From Phyllostachys edulis (taxonomy: Eukaryota > Streptophyta > Magnoliopsida > Poales > Poaceae): a DNA stretch of 64,000 nucleotides. The stretch spans positions 31,228,870-31,292,869 of the forward strand of contig CM070568.1 in assembly GCA_036346405.1 (NCBI GenBank), written 5' to 3'. The notes beneath the pieces were generated by a model that was not told the origin of the DNA, ran no database searches, and saw nothing but the letters and a program-made list of their open reading frames with translations. Positions 47,798 through 58,816 of the stretch are shown one piece after another. The first letter of the stretch is position 1, and the number at the start of each line of letters is the position of its first letter. The position numbers and the translations under genes were made by a program.

Positions 47798-48815
47798 ATA
47801 TCATTGTGGGGACGTAACCTTAGTTAGCATGGTCGCTTTAGTCAAGAGTTTCAAATTTTATTTTATAAATCAAACCAATAGAGTAACGTGAGTAGTTATT
47901 CTTCTCTCATCTTATTCTATTCTGTTCTCATCTTAATCTAATCTCTTCTCACCTCATTCTTAGATTCTTACACCTTATCTCTTCTAAAACTTTGTTTTCA
48001 AATTTAAATTGATCCCTCTCATCTTGGTAATCTCAATAGGATCGAGCTTCGCTTTAAATCGACCTTCCAGATAAGTTAGATTAGAAGTGTTGTAGCAAAG
48101 CTGCCCTTCTTAGTTTCAGTATCGTTTAGTCCTGTAATTAGGATCTTTTGTTGGGTTTTATTGCCTCTTAATAGCTCTCCGACTATTTGCTCGTTGGGTT
48201 TAACCGCCTTTCCCCCAGTTAGTTGCCTCTATCTTTCTCCCTTGCTCTCTCTCGTTTATCGTGCTTTTCCCTCTTATCTATCGTGCTTTCTTCTCCTCAT
48301 CTATTAAGCCTAGGAAGATTCATGCAGATGGTCCAGATCCGCAATTTGGCAAATCAAGATGAGCCAGTGGATCCCTTCACACAGCCACCACCGCCTCCTC
48401 CAGCCGCAACCACAGATCAGGGTTTGGGACAGTTCATGGCAGCTCAGACGTAGCTGATGAATGCAATGATGCAGAACATGAACCAAATGATGACCCAACA
48501 ATATTAGACAGCTGCCACTCTTCTCGTAATGCTAAACTAGAACAACCAAGTAGCTGTCATGCCACCACCGCCACCACTAATTATCCCCAAGTCAAGACTG
48601 GCATAATTCATGAGGACCCGTCTACCTACGTTCTCTAGCTACTTCGAGCCATTGGACACAGATGACTGGCTACGCTCAACTGAAAGGAAGCTTGCCATCA
48701 CTCGGTGTGACGACCGTGAAAAAGTTTTGTATGCTACACACCAACTTGAAGGCACCGCCGCGGAATGGTGGGAGAACTACTGCGCCGACCATGAAGACCA
48801 CCAGAACATCAGTTG

Positions 48816-50682
48816 TGTGGATATCATGGGGATATGCTCATGATCTTAGAATGATGTTACAATTGGCAATGTCGTTTTCGGTTTGTCGAAACACACGTTT
48901 TCATCGAAGTTTGGAATGCTGTCAGGGCTTGTGCGGTCAGACCGGCGTTGGGCGCTCGGTCAGACCGGCCAGCAGTCAGACCGGTCTTTCAACGGTGGTC
49001 TAACCGGGTTCTTGTTGATCATCGGCCATAAGTGGTGATGAGTGTTGGGTTAGGTCAAATTCATGGGTTTCATGGCATATGTGTTGCATGATGCATGTTT
49101 TGACTAACGTGGGTCAAGTTGTGAAGAACTTGTTCCCGAAATCAATTTCTTTGTCTATTATTGTGCAAGTTGCTTTGAAGTCAATGACGGTCAACGGCGA
49201 GGATGATCGGGACTAAGCTAGGAGAGCTGAGGTCTAGAACGATCGGGGATGCCGGGTGATGTCAATGGAGTCAAGCATGGCGCAAAAGGGACAAAGGTGA
49301 CCAAACAAGCAGTTTGGTGCGACGGGTTGGATCAAATGGCGCGGGGGTCGGTGCAAGTGCCATGGTGGTTTTGATGGGATCTGGATGGGAGAGACTTGCC
49401 GACATGATGAGAGCAGTTGGATCAACCTACATGTGGCGAAGCATGGAAGTGCTTCACGAAGATGGGACTCAGTCTTTGCAAAAAGATCGAGAAGGGGTAT
49501 TTTGGTAATTTTACCAAATACCGCCTTGGTGACCTTTTGCCAACCCGCGGCGCAAGATGGCACAAGGTGAAGCGGATTAGGTCAAGAGGAGATGAAAACG
49601 GCGCTTTAATATGCGTGCATATGTGACCCATTTGTGTGAGGGCTTTAACGGGAGCCCATTAGGGTTAATGCTTCTAGAAGGTCTAATCCTCCACTATAAA
49701 TAGAGGAGGGAGGTGGCTGCACCCCCTTCAACCCTTTCATTTGTTTTGAAACCTTAGTTTGCTTAGGGAGAGGATTATTGGAGGTTAGATTTCTAAAGAG
49801 TTGGATTTGATTTCGTGCTCATGTATTGAGTCTTTGTCCTCCATTAATGGAGTGGCTGTAAACCAATACCATATCTAATCAATCCAAGGAAAGTTTCTCA
49901 AAGATGTGTCTCTTTGCTTTCCTTCTCTCTATTTGATGATTTTGAGTCCCTCTTTGATTCACGAGTTTTTGTTTGGTTTCTTACCGTGATATAACTTGCT
50001 GTGACATGTGGGAACCCATCTAGGGTCATCTTGATCATCAATCACCCACGAGCAAGTCTCTCGATCATATTTCGATTTTGACTCGGTTTTGGAGCACACT
50101 TCGTTCAAACTGAAAAAGATAGGAACTTTGGCATGGATCTCTGCGATCTTTGATTGTAATAGGTTCCTAATATCTTAGAGAAGGTGTGTCTCAAATTTTG
50201 TAGAGTTTGGCCTTACGGATCAAAAGTTAGACCGATTTGAGTTTTGGTTTTCGAGCTGTTTGTGTTGTTCATCGTGCCTGAGGTTAGTCCGCACTTTTGC
50301 CTGAGGTCAGTCTGGCTTGAGGTTAGTCCGTACTTTTGCCTGAGGTTAGTCCGGCCTGAGGTTAGTCCGCACTTTTGCCTGAGGTCAGTCTAGCTAGAGA
50401 GGTCAGTCCGCACTTTTGCCTGAGGTCAGTCCGGCCAGAGAGGTCAGTCCGCACTTTTGCCGTCGATTAGTCGGCCCTCTGGATTAGGGTTTGTGTTTCT
50501 CTGTTTTGGTCTTTTGCTTTGGGGATTTTGGATTGGATTCAATACTAGTCTTCCGCTGTACTGGTATATTGATCTTCATAGCTTCCATAGCTATTGGAGT
50601 GAAATTTGTGTTGAATCTAATCAAAGTGAAAAAGTGAGCATGCTCCTATTCACCCCCCTCTGGTCGCCTTTTCAGTCCAACA
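48816..50682 (+). mobile_element. solo LTR E inside B1 gag
   Basis: The 1,867-bp segment starts TGTGGATATC and ends TTCAGTCCAACA, with AGTTG on each side (48811-48815, 50683-50687), an exact 5-bp duplication. Removing it and one duplicate joins the gag frame without a shift. TATA box CTATAAATAG is at 49694-49703. The U3 part has GGTCAGACCGG motifs (48935-49010), and the R-U5 part an array of GAGGTTAGTCCG and GAGGTCAGTCCG repeats (50280-50450). The end has CCTATTCACCCCCCTCTGG, shared with LTR G. The family is not identified. Confidence 0.9.
49694..49703 (+). promoter_or_regulatory. TATA box of solo LTR E
   Basis: CTATAAATAG followed by AGGAGGGAGG. The inverse copy CTATTTATAG occurs at the equivalent place in the E-type fragment at 36311-36320. 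Confidence 0.65.
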
Positions 50683-51382
50683 AGTTGGGCTAAGTTTTCT
50701 GAAGCCTTCCGCCACTCTCATATTCCCGATGGAAAGATAGAAATGAAAAAGAACGAGTTCTGTGAGCTGCGCCAAGGAAACATGTCAGTAAGTGAATACC
50801 TCAATAAGTTCACTCAACTCTCGCGTTATGCTCAAGAGGACGTTGCCACGGACGATGCACGCCAGAAGTGTTTTAAGCGAGGACTCCACCCTAGCTTGAA
50901 GGTTCAAGTCGTTGGCAACGACTATACGAATTTCTAGCATCTAGTGAACAAAGCTATGCTTATAGAAGAGTCTCGTCGCGAGCTTGCAGAATTTCATAAA
51001 AGGAAGGCGATACAACATGGTACCCATCAAGGTCATCCGTAGAGAGCCAGAACAAATACACAACCCTCTGCCCCGCTTTGCTCCTCCTGTTGCTTCTAGG
51101 ACCCCTGCAACAACGCCTCGCCCAGCTACTCCTGGATTCCGTAGCTTCAGCAACAACAACTCCAACAACCAGCAGCCCAGAAATAACAATCATGCTGCAG
51201 GAATCACCTGTTTCTACTATTAGCAGTTGGGACACTATGCCAGTAACTTCCCGCAGAAGCAAGGTCCATCACTTGTCAGACTCGACTTGGGAGCTACCCT
51301 GACCAGGACCTCCATGCCAGGAGCAGGACGTGGAGCCCCTCAGCCTCCAATTGCACCAACCAAGACCCCCCCAGCCTTTTGG

Positions 51383-53463
51383 GAGAGGTCGTGTGAACCA
51401 TGTCACGGTGGAGGAAGCCCAGACAGCCCCGGACATCGTGCTGGGTAAGTTTCTAGTAAATTCAGCACATGCTACTGTTTTGTTTGATTCTGGAGCTTCA
51501 CATTCATTTGTTTCTCGGATTTTTGCTGTAAAGCATCGGTTGAAGGTTTCAACTCTTAAAATCACCTTGTTGGTTCAATCCCCGGTTCGGAGTTAAGTAC
51601 GAATGAGGGTTGCCCACAAGTTAAGATGATCATAGAAGGGGTAGAATTTCTAGCCAACCTAATCATCATCAACACCAAGTCCTTAGATGTCATTTTGGGA
51701 ATGGATTGGCTTACTAATCACCAAGCAATTTTGGATTATGGTGGAAAAAGCATCACCTTGGTCAGCCCAGTTGGGATTAAAGTAAAATTTGAAGCCTCCT
51801 CAGAGAAGCATGAAGGAGCAATAGTCTACAGTGTTAAGGCTGTACGTTTAGAAGATGTGCCAGTGGTCAGTGAGTTTCCAAATGTCTTTCCGGATGAGTT
51901 ACCTGGAATGCCACCAGACAGAGACTTAGAGTTCATCATCAACGTAGTTCCTGGAACTGCACCAATTTCCAAGAGACCCTACCGTCTGCCTGTTGATGAC
52001 TTGGTCGAGCTAAAGAAGCAGATTGAGGAGATGCAAGTTAAAGGTTTTGTCAGACCAAGTTACTCACCTTGGGGAGCCCCAATGATCTTTGTTGCAAAGA
52101 ATGACGGTACCCAGCGGATGTGTGTGGATTATCACTCACTCAACAAGGTCACCATCAAGAACAAGTACCCTCTACCCAGAATTGATAATTTGTTCGACCA
52201 GCTGAAGGGAGCTGGAGTGTTCTCCAAGATAGATTTTAGGTCATGATACCATCAGTTGAAGATTAGCCAAGAGGATATCCCCAAGACAGCTTTCTCCACC
52301 CGTTATGGACTATATGAGTACACGGTTATGTCTTTTGGATTGACCAATGCCTTTACTTACTTTATGAACTTGATGAATAAAGTATTCATGGAGTATTTGG
52401 ATAAGTTTGTCATTGTCTTTATTGACGATATTCTGGTATACTCTAAAAGTGAAGAAGAGCATGAAGAGCACATTCGATTAATCTTGAACAAGCTTAGAGA
52501 TCATCAACTCTATGCTAAATTCGACAAGTGTGAGTTTTGGATAAAGGAAGTCACCTTTTTGGGACACGTCTTGTCTACAGAAGGAGTCGCCGTCAATCCT
52601 AGCAAAGTCAAGGATGTGCTCAACTGGGAGTCACCCATGTTAGTGCCTCAAATCAGAAGTTTCCTGAGAATGGCAGGTTACTACCGCAGATTTATAGAAG
52701 AATTCTCCAAAATAGCGGCGCCTCTCACTCGATTCTTTGAAGAAGGAAAAGAAGTATGCTTGGGCCTTGACATGTGGCGAGTTTTCAAGAGTTTAAGAAG
52801 CGTTTGACCACCGCTCCAGTGTTGATCTTACCTGATGTTCAAAAGGACTTTGATATTTTCTGTGATGCCTCACGTCAAGGTCTCGGTGGTGTCCTGATGC
52901 AAGAAAGGAAAGTAGTAGCTTATGCTTCCCATCAGTTAAAGCCTCATGAAGCCAATTACCCCACTCATGACTTAGAATTGGCTGCTGTAGTGCATGCTTT
53001 GAAGATATGGCGCCATTACCTCATCGGTAATCGCTGTGAAGTCTACACTGACCATAAAAGCTTGAAGTACATTTTCACTCAATCTGATCTTAATACGAGG
53101 CAAAGAAGATGATTGGAATTGATCAAAGATTACAATGTGGGAATCCATTACCATCCAGGAAAGGCTAATGTGGTAGCCGATGCTTTAAGTAGAAAGGTCT
53201 ACTACAACACTCTAATGATCAAGGAAAGCCAGCCAGCCCTGCACGAAGAATTTCAGAACATCAAGCTTGAATTGGTTGAAGAAGGTTACTTTGCTGCTTT
53301 GGAAGTGCAACCAACTCTCCAAGATCAGATCCTGAAAGCCCAAGGAGAAGATGCAGATGTCATGGAGATCAAAAGAAACATGAAGAAGGGTAAATCCCTA
53401 AGATTTTCAGAAGATGAACAAGGAACCATCTAGTTTGATAAGCATATTTATGTACCAGACTAG
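51383..53463 (+). pseudogene. B1 protease, reverse transcriptase and RNase H
   Basis: A frame from about 51383 gives the aspartic protease with catalytic DSGASHSF near 51490. After a frame change the RT region opens with LGMDWLTNHQAILDYGG (51690), then YSPWGAPMIFVAKNDG, RMCVDYHSLNKVT and the catalytic FIDDILVYSK (52420). RNase H follows with DIFCDASRQGLGGVL (52850), VYTDHKSLKY (53040) and HPGKANVVADALSR (53155). The protein would mature Gag-Pol and make element DNA. Lesions are a frameshift near 51590, a TGA at 52244, a frameshift near 52770, and stops at 53110-53112 and 53431-53433. The main catalytic residues are still there. Confidence 0.9.
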
Positions 53464-53697
53464 GGAGAGCTCAAGCAGTTGATACTCAAGGAAGCTCACG
53501 AAACCTTGTACTCCATTCACCTCGGAAGCACTAAGATGTATCAAGATCTCAAGAAATTGTACTGGTGGCCTAGCATGAAGCGTGAGATCGCTGAGTATGT
53601 AGCACAATGTGACATTTGCCAGCGAGTTAAAGCCGAGCATCAGAAACCTACTGAACTCTTGCAACCATTGAGCATACCTAAATGGAAGTGGGAAGCT
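53464..53697 (+). pseudogene. B1 integrase, zinc-binding domain only
   Basis: The frame has HETLYSIHLGSTKMYQ, YWWPSMKREIAEYVAQCDIC and QRVKAEHQKPTELLQPL. The two histidines and two cysteines of the HHCC zinc finger are intact. The sequence then stops at IPKWKWE. The whole catalytic core with its Asp, Asp and Glu residues is missing, and the next bases already encode the far C-terminal part, so about 1 kb was deleted at 53694-53700. Without the core there can be no integration. Confidence 0.85.
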
Positions 53698-53699
53698 TG

Positions 53700-54079
53700 C
53701 ACCTCGATACATCGAACCCTTTCCAATTTTAGTCAGAAGGGGAGAAGTTGCTTACAAATTGGAGCTTCCGCCCTAATTGTCAGATGTGCATGATGTCTTC
53801 CACGTGTCGTAATTGGAGAAATGTCTACATGTGCTAGAGGAGCAAATGCCCATAGAAGTCGTTGACCTGCAGCAAGATCTCACCTACAAGGAGCAACCCA
53901 TCAAGATTTTAGAAGTGTCCGAGCGAGTGACAAGAAGCAAGATCCTCCGTTTTTGCAAAGTTCAGTGGAGCAATCACACTGAAGAGGAAGCCACCTGGGA
54001 GCTTGAAGAAGGCCTAAAGGCCGAGTTTCCGCACCTATTCTCTAGTCAGCCTGAATCTCTGGGTCGAAATTCCCTTTAA
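53700..54079 (+). pseudogene. B1 integrase C-terminus and chromodomain
   Basis: Starting near 53700 the frame reads APRYIEPFPILVRRGEVAYK (the GPY/F-type region) with stops at about 53780 and 53810, then LEKCLHVLEEQMPIEVVDLQ. The end is a chromodomain, with PIKILEVSERVTRSK, KVQWSNHTEEEATWELEE and LKAEFPHLF. In chromoviruses this domain can bind histone marks and direct integration into heterochromatin. The typical KVxW...EEATWE core is clear, while the first aromatic-cage residues are not obvious, as in many plant chromoviruses. The last codon is followed closely by the purine tract. Confidence 0.85.
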
Positions 54080-54091
54080 GGGGTGTAGGTT
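54077..54091 (+). other. B1 polypurine tract
   Basis: TAAGGGGTGTAGGT lies against the TGTAACG start of the 3' LTR. It is purine-rich with some T, as expected for a slightly decayed polypurine tract. Confidence 0.6.
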
Positions 54092-54830
54092 TGTAACGTC
54101 CCCGTTTTTCTGAGTTTTTGAAAATTTTCAAAATAAAAATAACCATTTGGTTTTGTTGAAATTCTAAAGCTTAACTTGAGATTTTGAAATTTAAAGTGTT
54201 TAAAAGGACTAAATCAAACTTCAATTAATTTGAGTTTGGTTTATTTTGAGTCTGTTGGAGTTTTCTGGTGTTGAAATCCCTTTTCTATGTTCGCTCCTTT
54301 TCCCCCTCTATCTAGACCTCCCTCTCGTTTGGACCTCCCCCTCTGTCCAGACCTCCCTCTCATTTGGACCTCCCCTCAGTGCAGACCTCCCTCTCGTTTG
54401 GACCTACCTCTCAGTCCAAGACCTCCGGGTGGTCCTAGGAGACCTCTGGGTAGTCTTGGGAGACCTCCCGGGTGGTCCTGGAAGACCTCCGGGTGGTCCT
54501 GGAGCTGGTCCCAACCTCCCCTCTGGTCACAACCTCCCCTTTGGTCATGACCTCCCCTTTGGTCACGACCTTCCCTTTGGTTGGACTACCCTCCCGAGTT
54601 TTGACTAGCCCCACCTATCAGCCCTGCTCACCTTCTTCTTCCTCTCGTCGCATCACTACTAACGCAAACGTCTTCGCGCATTAAATGTTGTTGTGTTGCA
54701 TTAAATCTTGTAAACCTGCGACACCGTTCCCCTCTTGTCTCCTCCCCTACCTGCCCCCATCTCCTCCTCCACCTACCCTTGATCACGTGCGCTTCTGAGT
54801 CTCTCAGCAACTCTCCAGGTCTCCCCTGGC

Positions 54831-54838
54831 TATAAAAG
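54831..54838 (+). promoter_or_regulatory. TATA box of the B1 3' LTR
   Basis: TATAAAAG within CTGGCTATAAAAGCCTGAGC. It is conserved with B2 and nearly with the 5' LTR. It places the R-U5 leader at about 2.1 kb, unusually long. Confidence 0.75.
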
Positions 54839-55054
54839 CCTGAGCAGCCCTCTCTCATCTCTTTTTTCCTCATGCAACTCTCTTGCTCTCGCCCAGTTTC
54901 ACCGTGCTTGAATTTCGCCACCGTCCGCTGAAGCCGCGTCATTGCCTCCTCGTCGCCAAGGAGCCCGCTGGAGCCTGCGCCGTCTTCGATCACCTCGCTG
55001 CCAAAGGATTCACCGGAGCACCTGTGCCGTTCGTCGTCTTCCTCCTGTCTTCTC

Positions 55055-55098
<44 letters not shown>

Positions 55099-55101
55099 CT
55101 A

Positions 55102-55422
55102 GTGAGTATCTCCATGCCTTGTTCTCCTTTTGCTCTCGCGACCTCGTTGTGTAGTGTATCCTTCATACGACAACGTTGAGTAGTCGTACTCCTTTTTGTA
55201 TTCTTCGTACGACCACGTTGAGTATTCGTACCCTTCGTTGGACCTCAGGACCTCCCTTGACCTCCTTAGGACCTCCCTCGACCACCCTCTCAGTTGGACC
55301 TCCTCCCGAGAGCCTGTTCCTAATTCATCTATTTCAGTGTCTTTCTTTTGGCTCTAGTTTGGTGCTTTTGTTGGAGTTTTTGTGGATTTGTTTTATTTAT
55401 TTGGCTCTTTTCGCACGTGTAG
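55102..55422 (+). other. candidate intron in the B LTR leader
   Basis: The donor CTAGTGAGTATC and the acceptor GGCTCTTTTCGCACGTGTAG enclose 321 bases. LTR B2 has the same pair at 24096-24428 (333 bases). The flanking sequences are among the better conserved parts of the LTR, and both are open in a coding frame. Splicing is not proven; this is inferred from splice-site consensus and conservation. Confidence 0.45.
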
Positions 55423-55488
55423 AATCCGGCTGCTCTGAAGAATTCGTGGACCCGACAACCTCGACCGAAGCATTCCAACTCTTCAACA

Positions 55489-55523
55489 AAGGCAAGTTGC
55501 AGACCTTTGATCATGTCGTACCC
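55489..55523 (+). other. conserved leader block CNE1 in the B1 3' LTR
   Basis: AAAGGCAAGTTGCAGACC then TTTGATCATGTCGTACCC. The equivalent is deleted from the 5' LTR. Confidence 0.8.
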
Positions 55524-56233
55524 ATTTTGCAAAATTACATTGTTTTATACCAACATGCATGGCTAATTGTATAAAAAATGGTTTGGAAAATAGCTAAATG
55601 CCTACTCGACAATATGACTCCTTGAATACTTGTGATTGACATGTTGGCATGTACCCTTGGACACCATAGGTTGGGTAATCTTAGTTGGACATCTTTGAGA
55701 TACCACCATGGGTGCGTATATTGCTTAGACATGCTTTAGTTATACGATGTCTCTCGATCACATGATTCAATGATGATGAATTTGACTTAATGATATATGG
55801 AATTGTGGCGCGACCACTTGTTGTTAAAAGATGTTGTGCCATGGCTAGGGTGGTCATTTGGTGGGATGAACCCAAAATGATTTATACTCGGGCGAGTGAT
55901 CGTGCAGTAAAGGGGGTGCAGAAAGCACATTGGGATGTGGATGTCTCGCCTAAGTAGTCACTAAGGACTTAACCTTACAAGCCATTGATCTGGGCCATAC
56001 CATGCAACCACAAGTTTATTATGGGGTGGACCTGGTCAACTAATTAGCAATGCTTTGAGTCGGTTCTGTTTTGGTTGAGAATGGTGCAAGAGGGGGCCAG
56101 GAAGGCGAATCCTTAGCGAGCGGAACCGGGTCAAAACAGAGCTTTGTAAAGGCCTTGTCACGTGCTCTAGACTGCTTACCTAAGGTAGTGAGCAGGGGCA
56201 TCGACGGATGCCCAACCAACTAGAGAGGTCGTG

Positions 56234-56303
56234 TCTTATGGGTAAAGCTGCACACCTCTGCACAGTGTAAAACTATTTGAATATCTGTGTCCCCGGTTAT
56301 GGA
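56234..56303 (+). other. conserved leader block CNE2 in the B1 3' LTR
   Basis: TTATGGGTAAAGCTGCACAC, CTCTGCACAGTG, then a weakened palindrome CTATTTGAATAT and GTGTCCCCGGTTATGGAC. Confidence 0.8.
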
Positions 56304-56992
56304 CAATGCCTGGTGATATTGCACAAGTGGTAGACTTTCTCAAAGATTGTTGTCAGGGTGTTCCGAGTGGTCTGGGAAGTGAACAGAGCATTCACGAGTG
56401 GTCTGGGAAGTGGACAGGGTGTTCACGAGTTGTTTCAAAGAAATTTGATTACTTATGTATTAATCTTTCAACTTGTGCTTTGTAATATACTTACTGTATT
56501 TTCAGTCAATTCTGCTTTTGCAAAGTAACCATAAAGTTATCCTTATCAAGCCTGGCATGAATACTATTTGCATACATTTCCCTACGACTTGCTGAGTACA
56601 TTCAAAGTACTCACGGCTTTATGCCCTCTGGTTGATCAGTCGCTAAAGAGGACACAGGGAGCTCCGAGCTCTATGAAGAGGAGTTCTTCGAAGACCTTGC
56701 GGGCTAGGAGACGTCCTCCACTCGATTGCGTGTGGGTAGTTTGAATGGCTTCCACAAGTGTTTTGTTTTCCACTGCGAGCTCTCTTTTGTTGTCAACCCT
56801 ACGCGGCAACTCCGTAAAAACCTTGACCATAAGGTCTTTTTCTTCTATTAATATTAATTTGTCTGCTTCTTCTATAGTTTATTGTATGGTTTTGATCTTA
56901 CCTGTGTTGCAACTGTGCGGACTAGCTACCGATCATGGGACTAGTTCAGAATGCACAAAGGGCCTCAGAGTTGCTTACCTGGGGTCCTAACA

Positions 56993-57309
56993 ACTTGCCA
57001 CAAGCAACTGACTGGGAACAAGGCCTAACGATTAACCTCATCGAAGAACACCTCCTCCAGATCACAAGTTGACTCCTCCAATCCTTCCTCTCAATTATTA
57101 TAGCAAGAGTGAGCACATCTAACACTCAACAAGTTGTACCACAAAATACAATTATAGATGATGGCTTACTCCAAAGGAAATGGCTTAAAGGTTTTTTTTT
57201 TGTAAAAGCGACAAATGAAATTGAATATGAATAATAGATTGAAAGCGTACGTTAAAACAATAGTAATAATAAGTAAACAAGAGTTTCCGCAAAATTCACA
57301 TAGCTTAAT
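56993..57309 (-). mobile_element. LTR A2, second piece
   Basis: After the duplicated ACTTG the A-family sequence resumes (GCCACAAGCAACTGACTGGG) and runs to CACATAGCTTAAT, where A3 begins. Compare 43990-44310 in A4 and 38870-39170 in A5. Confidence 0.8.
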
Positions 57310-57838
57310 TGTAACATCCCAATTTTTTGAGCTTTAAAAATCTTTTGATAGTTAGTAGGGAGAAAATTCACCATTTGGATTTATTTGAATTTAATTCAGA
57401 AGCTTAATATTGAACCTTGTGCATCAAAACAACTTAATATGATTAAAGTCAACATGAACAATGGTCAAAACTATTTTATTTGGATTCTATGTGCTTCGAT
57501 ATATTTTCTAGATTTTTCTAGAATTTTTCCATGTTCATTTGCTATTTTCTATTGCCTTTTGGAATTTCTGGTATTTCCTAAAATAGAAAACCTATTTAAA
57601 ATCCTGAAATAGAAATCGGGCTGAATCTCTTCGGCCCAACTCCTCTTTCCCGCGTGCAAGGCCCGCTGCGTCCCTCTGACGTGTGGGCCCGTGTTCGCGT
57701 TTCACTGATTGGTGGGGCTGCCGCTGCTGTTTGTCATCTCCGTCCGGGACTCCTTCCGTGTCCAAGCCGGACTCCATCGCCGACGCCTCCTTCCGTTTTG
57801 GGAGCCGCCCAGAATACACCTCTCGGGGCTATTTAAGG

Positions 57839-57847
57839 CCCCGAGAC
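57839..57847 (+). promoter_or_regulatory. TATA box of LTR A3
   Basis: GGGGCTATTTAAGGCCCCG is a good TATA variant inside a short GC palindrome, about 530 bases into the LTR. It implies an R-U5 leader of about 2.5 kb. Confidence 0.65.
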
Positions 57848-58816
57848 CCTTCGTTTCTCGCACCCCGTGCCGCGCCACCTTCGCAACCCTAGCCGCCACC
57901 TTTGTTTCGTCGTATGGAGCCCTAGCGCCGCCTTCGTCTTCAGCGCCGGCTGAGAAGACCTCGTTGCCTCCGTCGCCGCTTCGGTGGTTCTCGTCGTCGT
58001 TGAAGGCCATCATCGGGATCGTCGCAACGTCCGCATCTCGAAGCCGCCCTCACCTTGGCCGGAGGATCCCTGCTTCGCCGTCGTCGTCGAGCCCGTGCAC
58101 CCGCCGCCGATTCGACCTCGCCACCGGCCATCCTCGTCACTCCCGTGCACCCGTGAGCACACCATCGTGATCCCCGCGTTCCCCTCTACCCCTTGGTACC
58201 ACCCATCGCTTGTTGGTTCGCCGTTCATTGGAACCTTGGTTCTTGTCTTGTGCCGCCGTCCATCGTCGGACCGCGTCGGCGCCACCTCGTCCTCGTGCTT
58301 GCGTGGCAACCACGTGGAGCAGCGTCGGTGCCTGCGTGTCGCGTCGCGTGGTGGTCGAGATCTAAACTTGTCTTGCGCCGGTTCGGTGGACTTGGTCTAC
58401 CGTGGACCGTGAGGCTGACATGTGGGTCCCACATGTCAGTATTTTCTTTTTATTTTCTTATTCCGTTAATTCTATTGCTGACGTCATCATCATCGTTGTG
58501 CAATAATCTTATTTTTCTTTAGAGAAATAATTCGAAAATTCGGAATAATCCAATTTTTAGGGTTTCTTTTAGATTCAAACTTCCAAAGCCCATATCTTTT
58601 GCATCCGAACTCCGTTTGAGTCCATTCAAATTTCTAAATTCATATAAATTCAAGATCTATTTATTGGAGATTTTTATTTGATTTTTGGAGTTTTTTTGCC
58701 TCTATTATTTATTTGTTTTGTTTGTTTACTTCGTTTGCGAGTAGACGTCGATTCCTCAGGAAGATTTGAAGAAGAAGGAGCACCTCAAGAGCAAGATCAG
58801 TACCTAGACCTATTTC

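Larger units (their letters stand above)
48322..51250 (+). pseudogene. B1 gag (capsid and nucleocapsid), interrupted
   Basis: From ATG at 48322 (MQMVQIRNLANQ) a proline-rich head leads into the capsid domain, with FEPLDTDDWLRSTERK, VLYATHQLEGTAAEWWENY and HQNIS. Solo LTR E is inserted after HQNIS. Past it the same frame resumes with WAKFSEAFRHSHIPDGKIEM and LRQGNMSVSEYLNKFTQLSR. A zinc knuckle near 51208-51252 reads CFYY, a stop, then QLGHYASNFPQ: two of the three cysteines of the CCHC motif are changed. Several further stops cut the proline-rich head and the region after 50935. Gag would form the virus-like particle in the cytoplasm. Confidence 0.85.
43173..56992 (+). mobile_element. chromovirus B1 (Ty3/gypsy, Tekay/Del type), full-length but dead
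   Basis: The element is bounded by LTRs starting TGTAAC and flanked on both sides by ACTTG (43168-43172, 56993-56997), an exact 5-bp duplication. The order is 5' LTR, primer-binding site, gag, protease, reverse transcriptase, RNase H, integrase, chromodomain, 3' LTR, as in Ty3/gypsy chromoviruses. The chromodomain and long LTRs point to the Tekay/Del lineage. Excluding A4 and E it would be about 8.9 kb. It is dead: the 5' LTR has lost about 1.3 kb, gag carries an inserted LTR, pol has several stops and a frameshift, and the integrase core is deleted. It lies inside A2. Confidence 0.9.
54092..56992 (+). repeat. B1 3' LTR, 2.9 kb
   Basis: It runs from TGTAACGTCCCCG to GGGGTCCTAACA. Features in order are: GGACCTCCC and GGTCACGACC arrays (54330-54590); TATA box TATAAAAG (54831-54838); a leader open in one frame; a (TC)n run (about 55060-55095); a donor-like AGTGAGTATC (55101); ACGACCACGTTGAGTA palindromes; a pyrimidine-rich acceptor ending GTGTAG (55422); a short conserved peptide piece (SEEFVDPTTSTEAFQLF); CNE1 (55489); CNE2 (56234); the hairpin (56594); and TTGCGTGTGG (56725). 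It is the reference copy for the B family here. Confidence 0.9.

Noticed and set aside
57700..58412. Long overlapping open frames on both strands, up to 153 codons
   Set aside because: They lie in the GC-rich leader of LTR A3, exist in several frames at once and are not kept in A4 or A5, so composition explains them.
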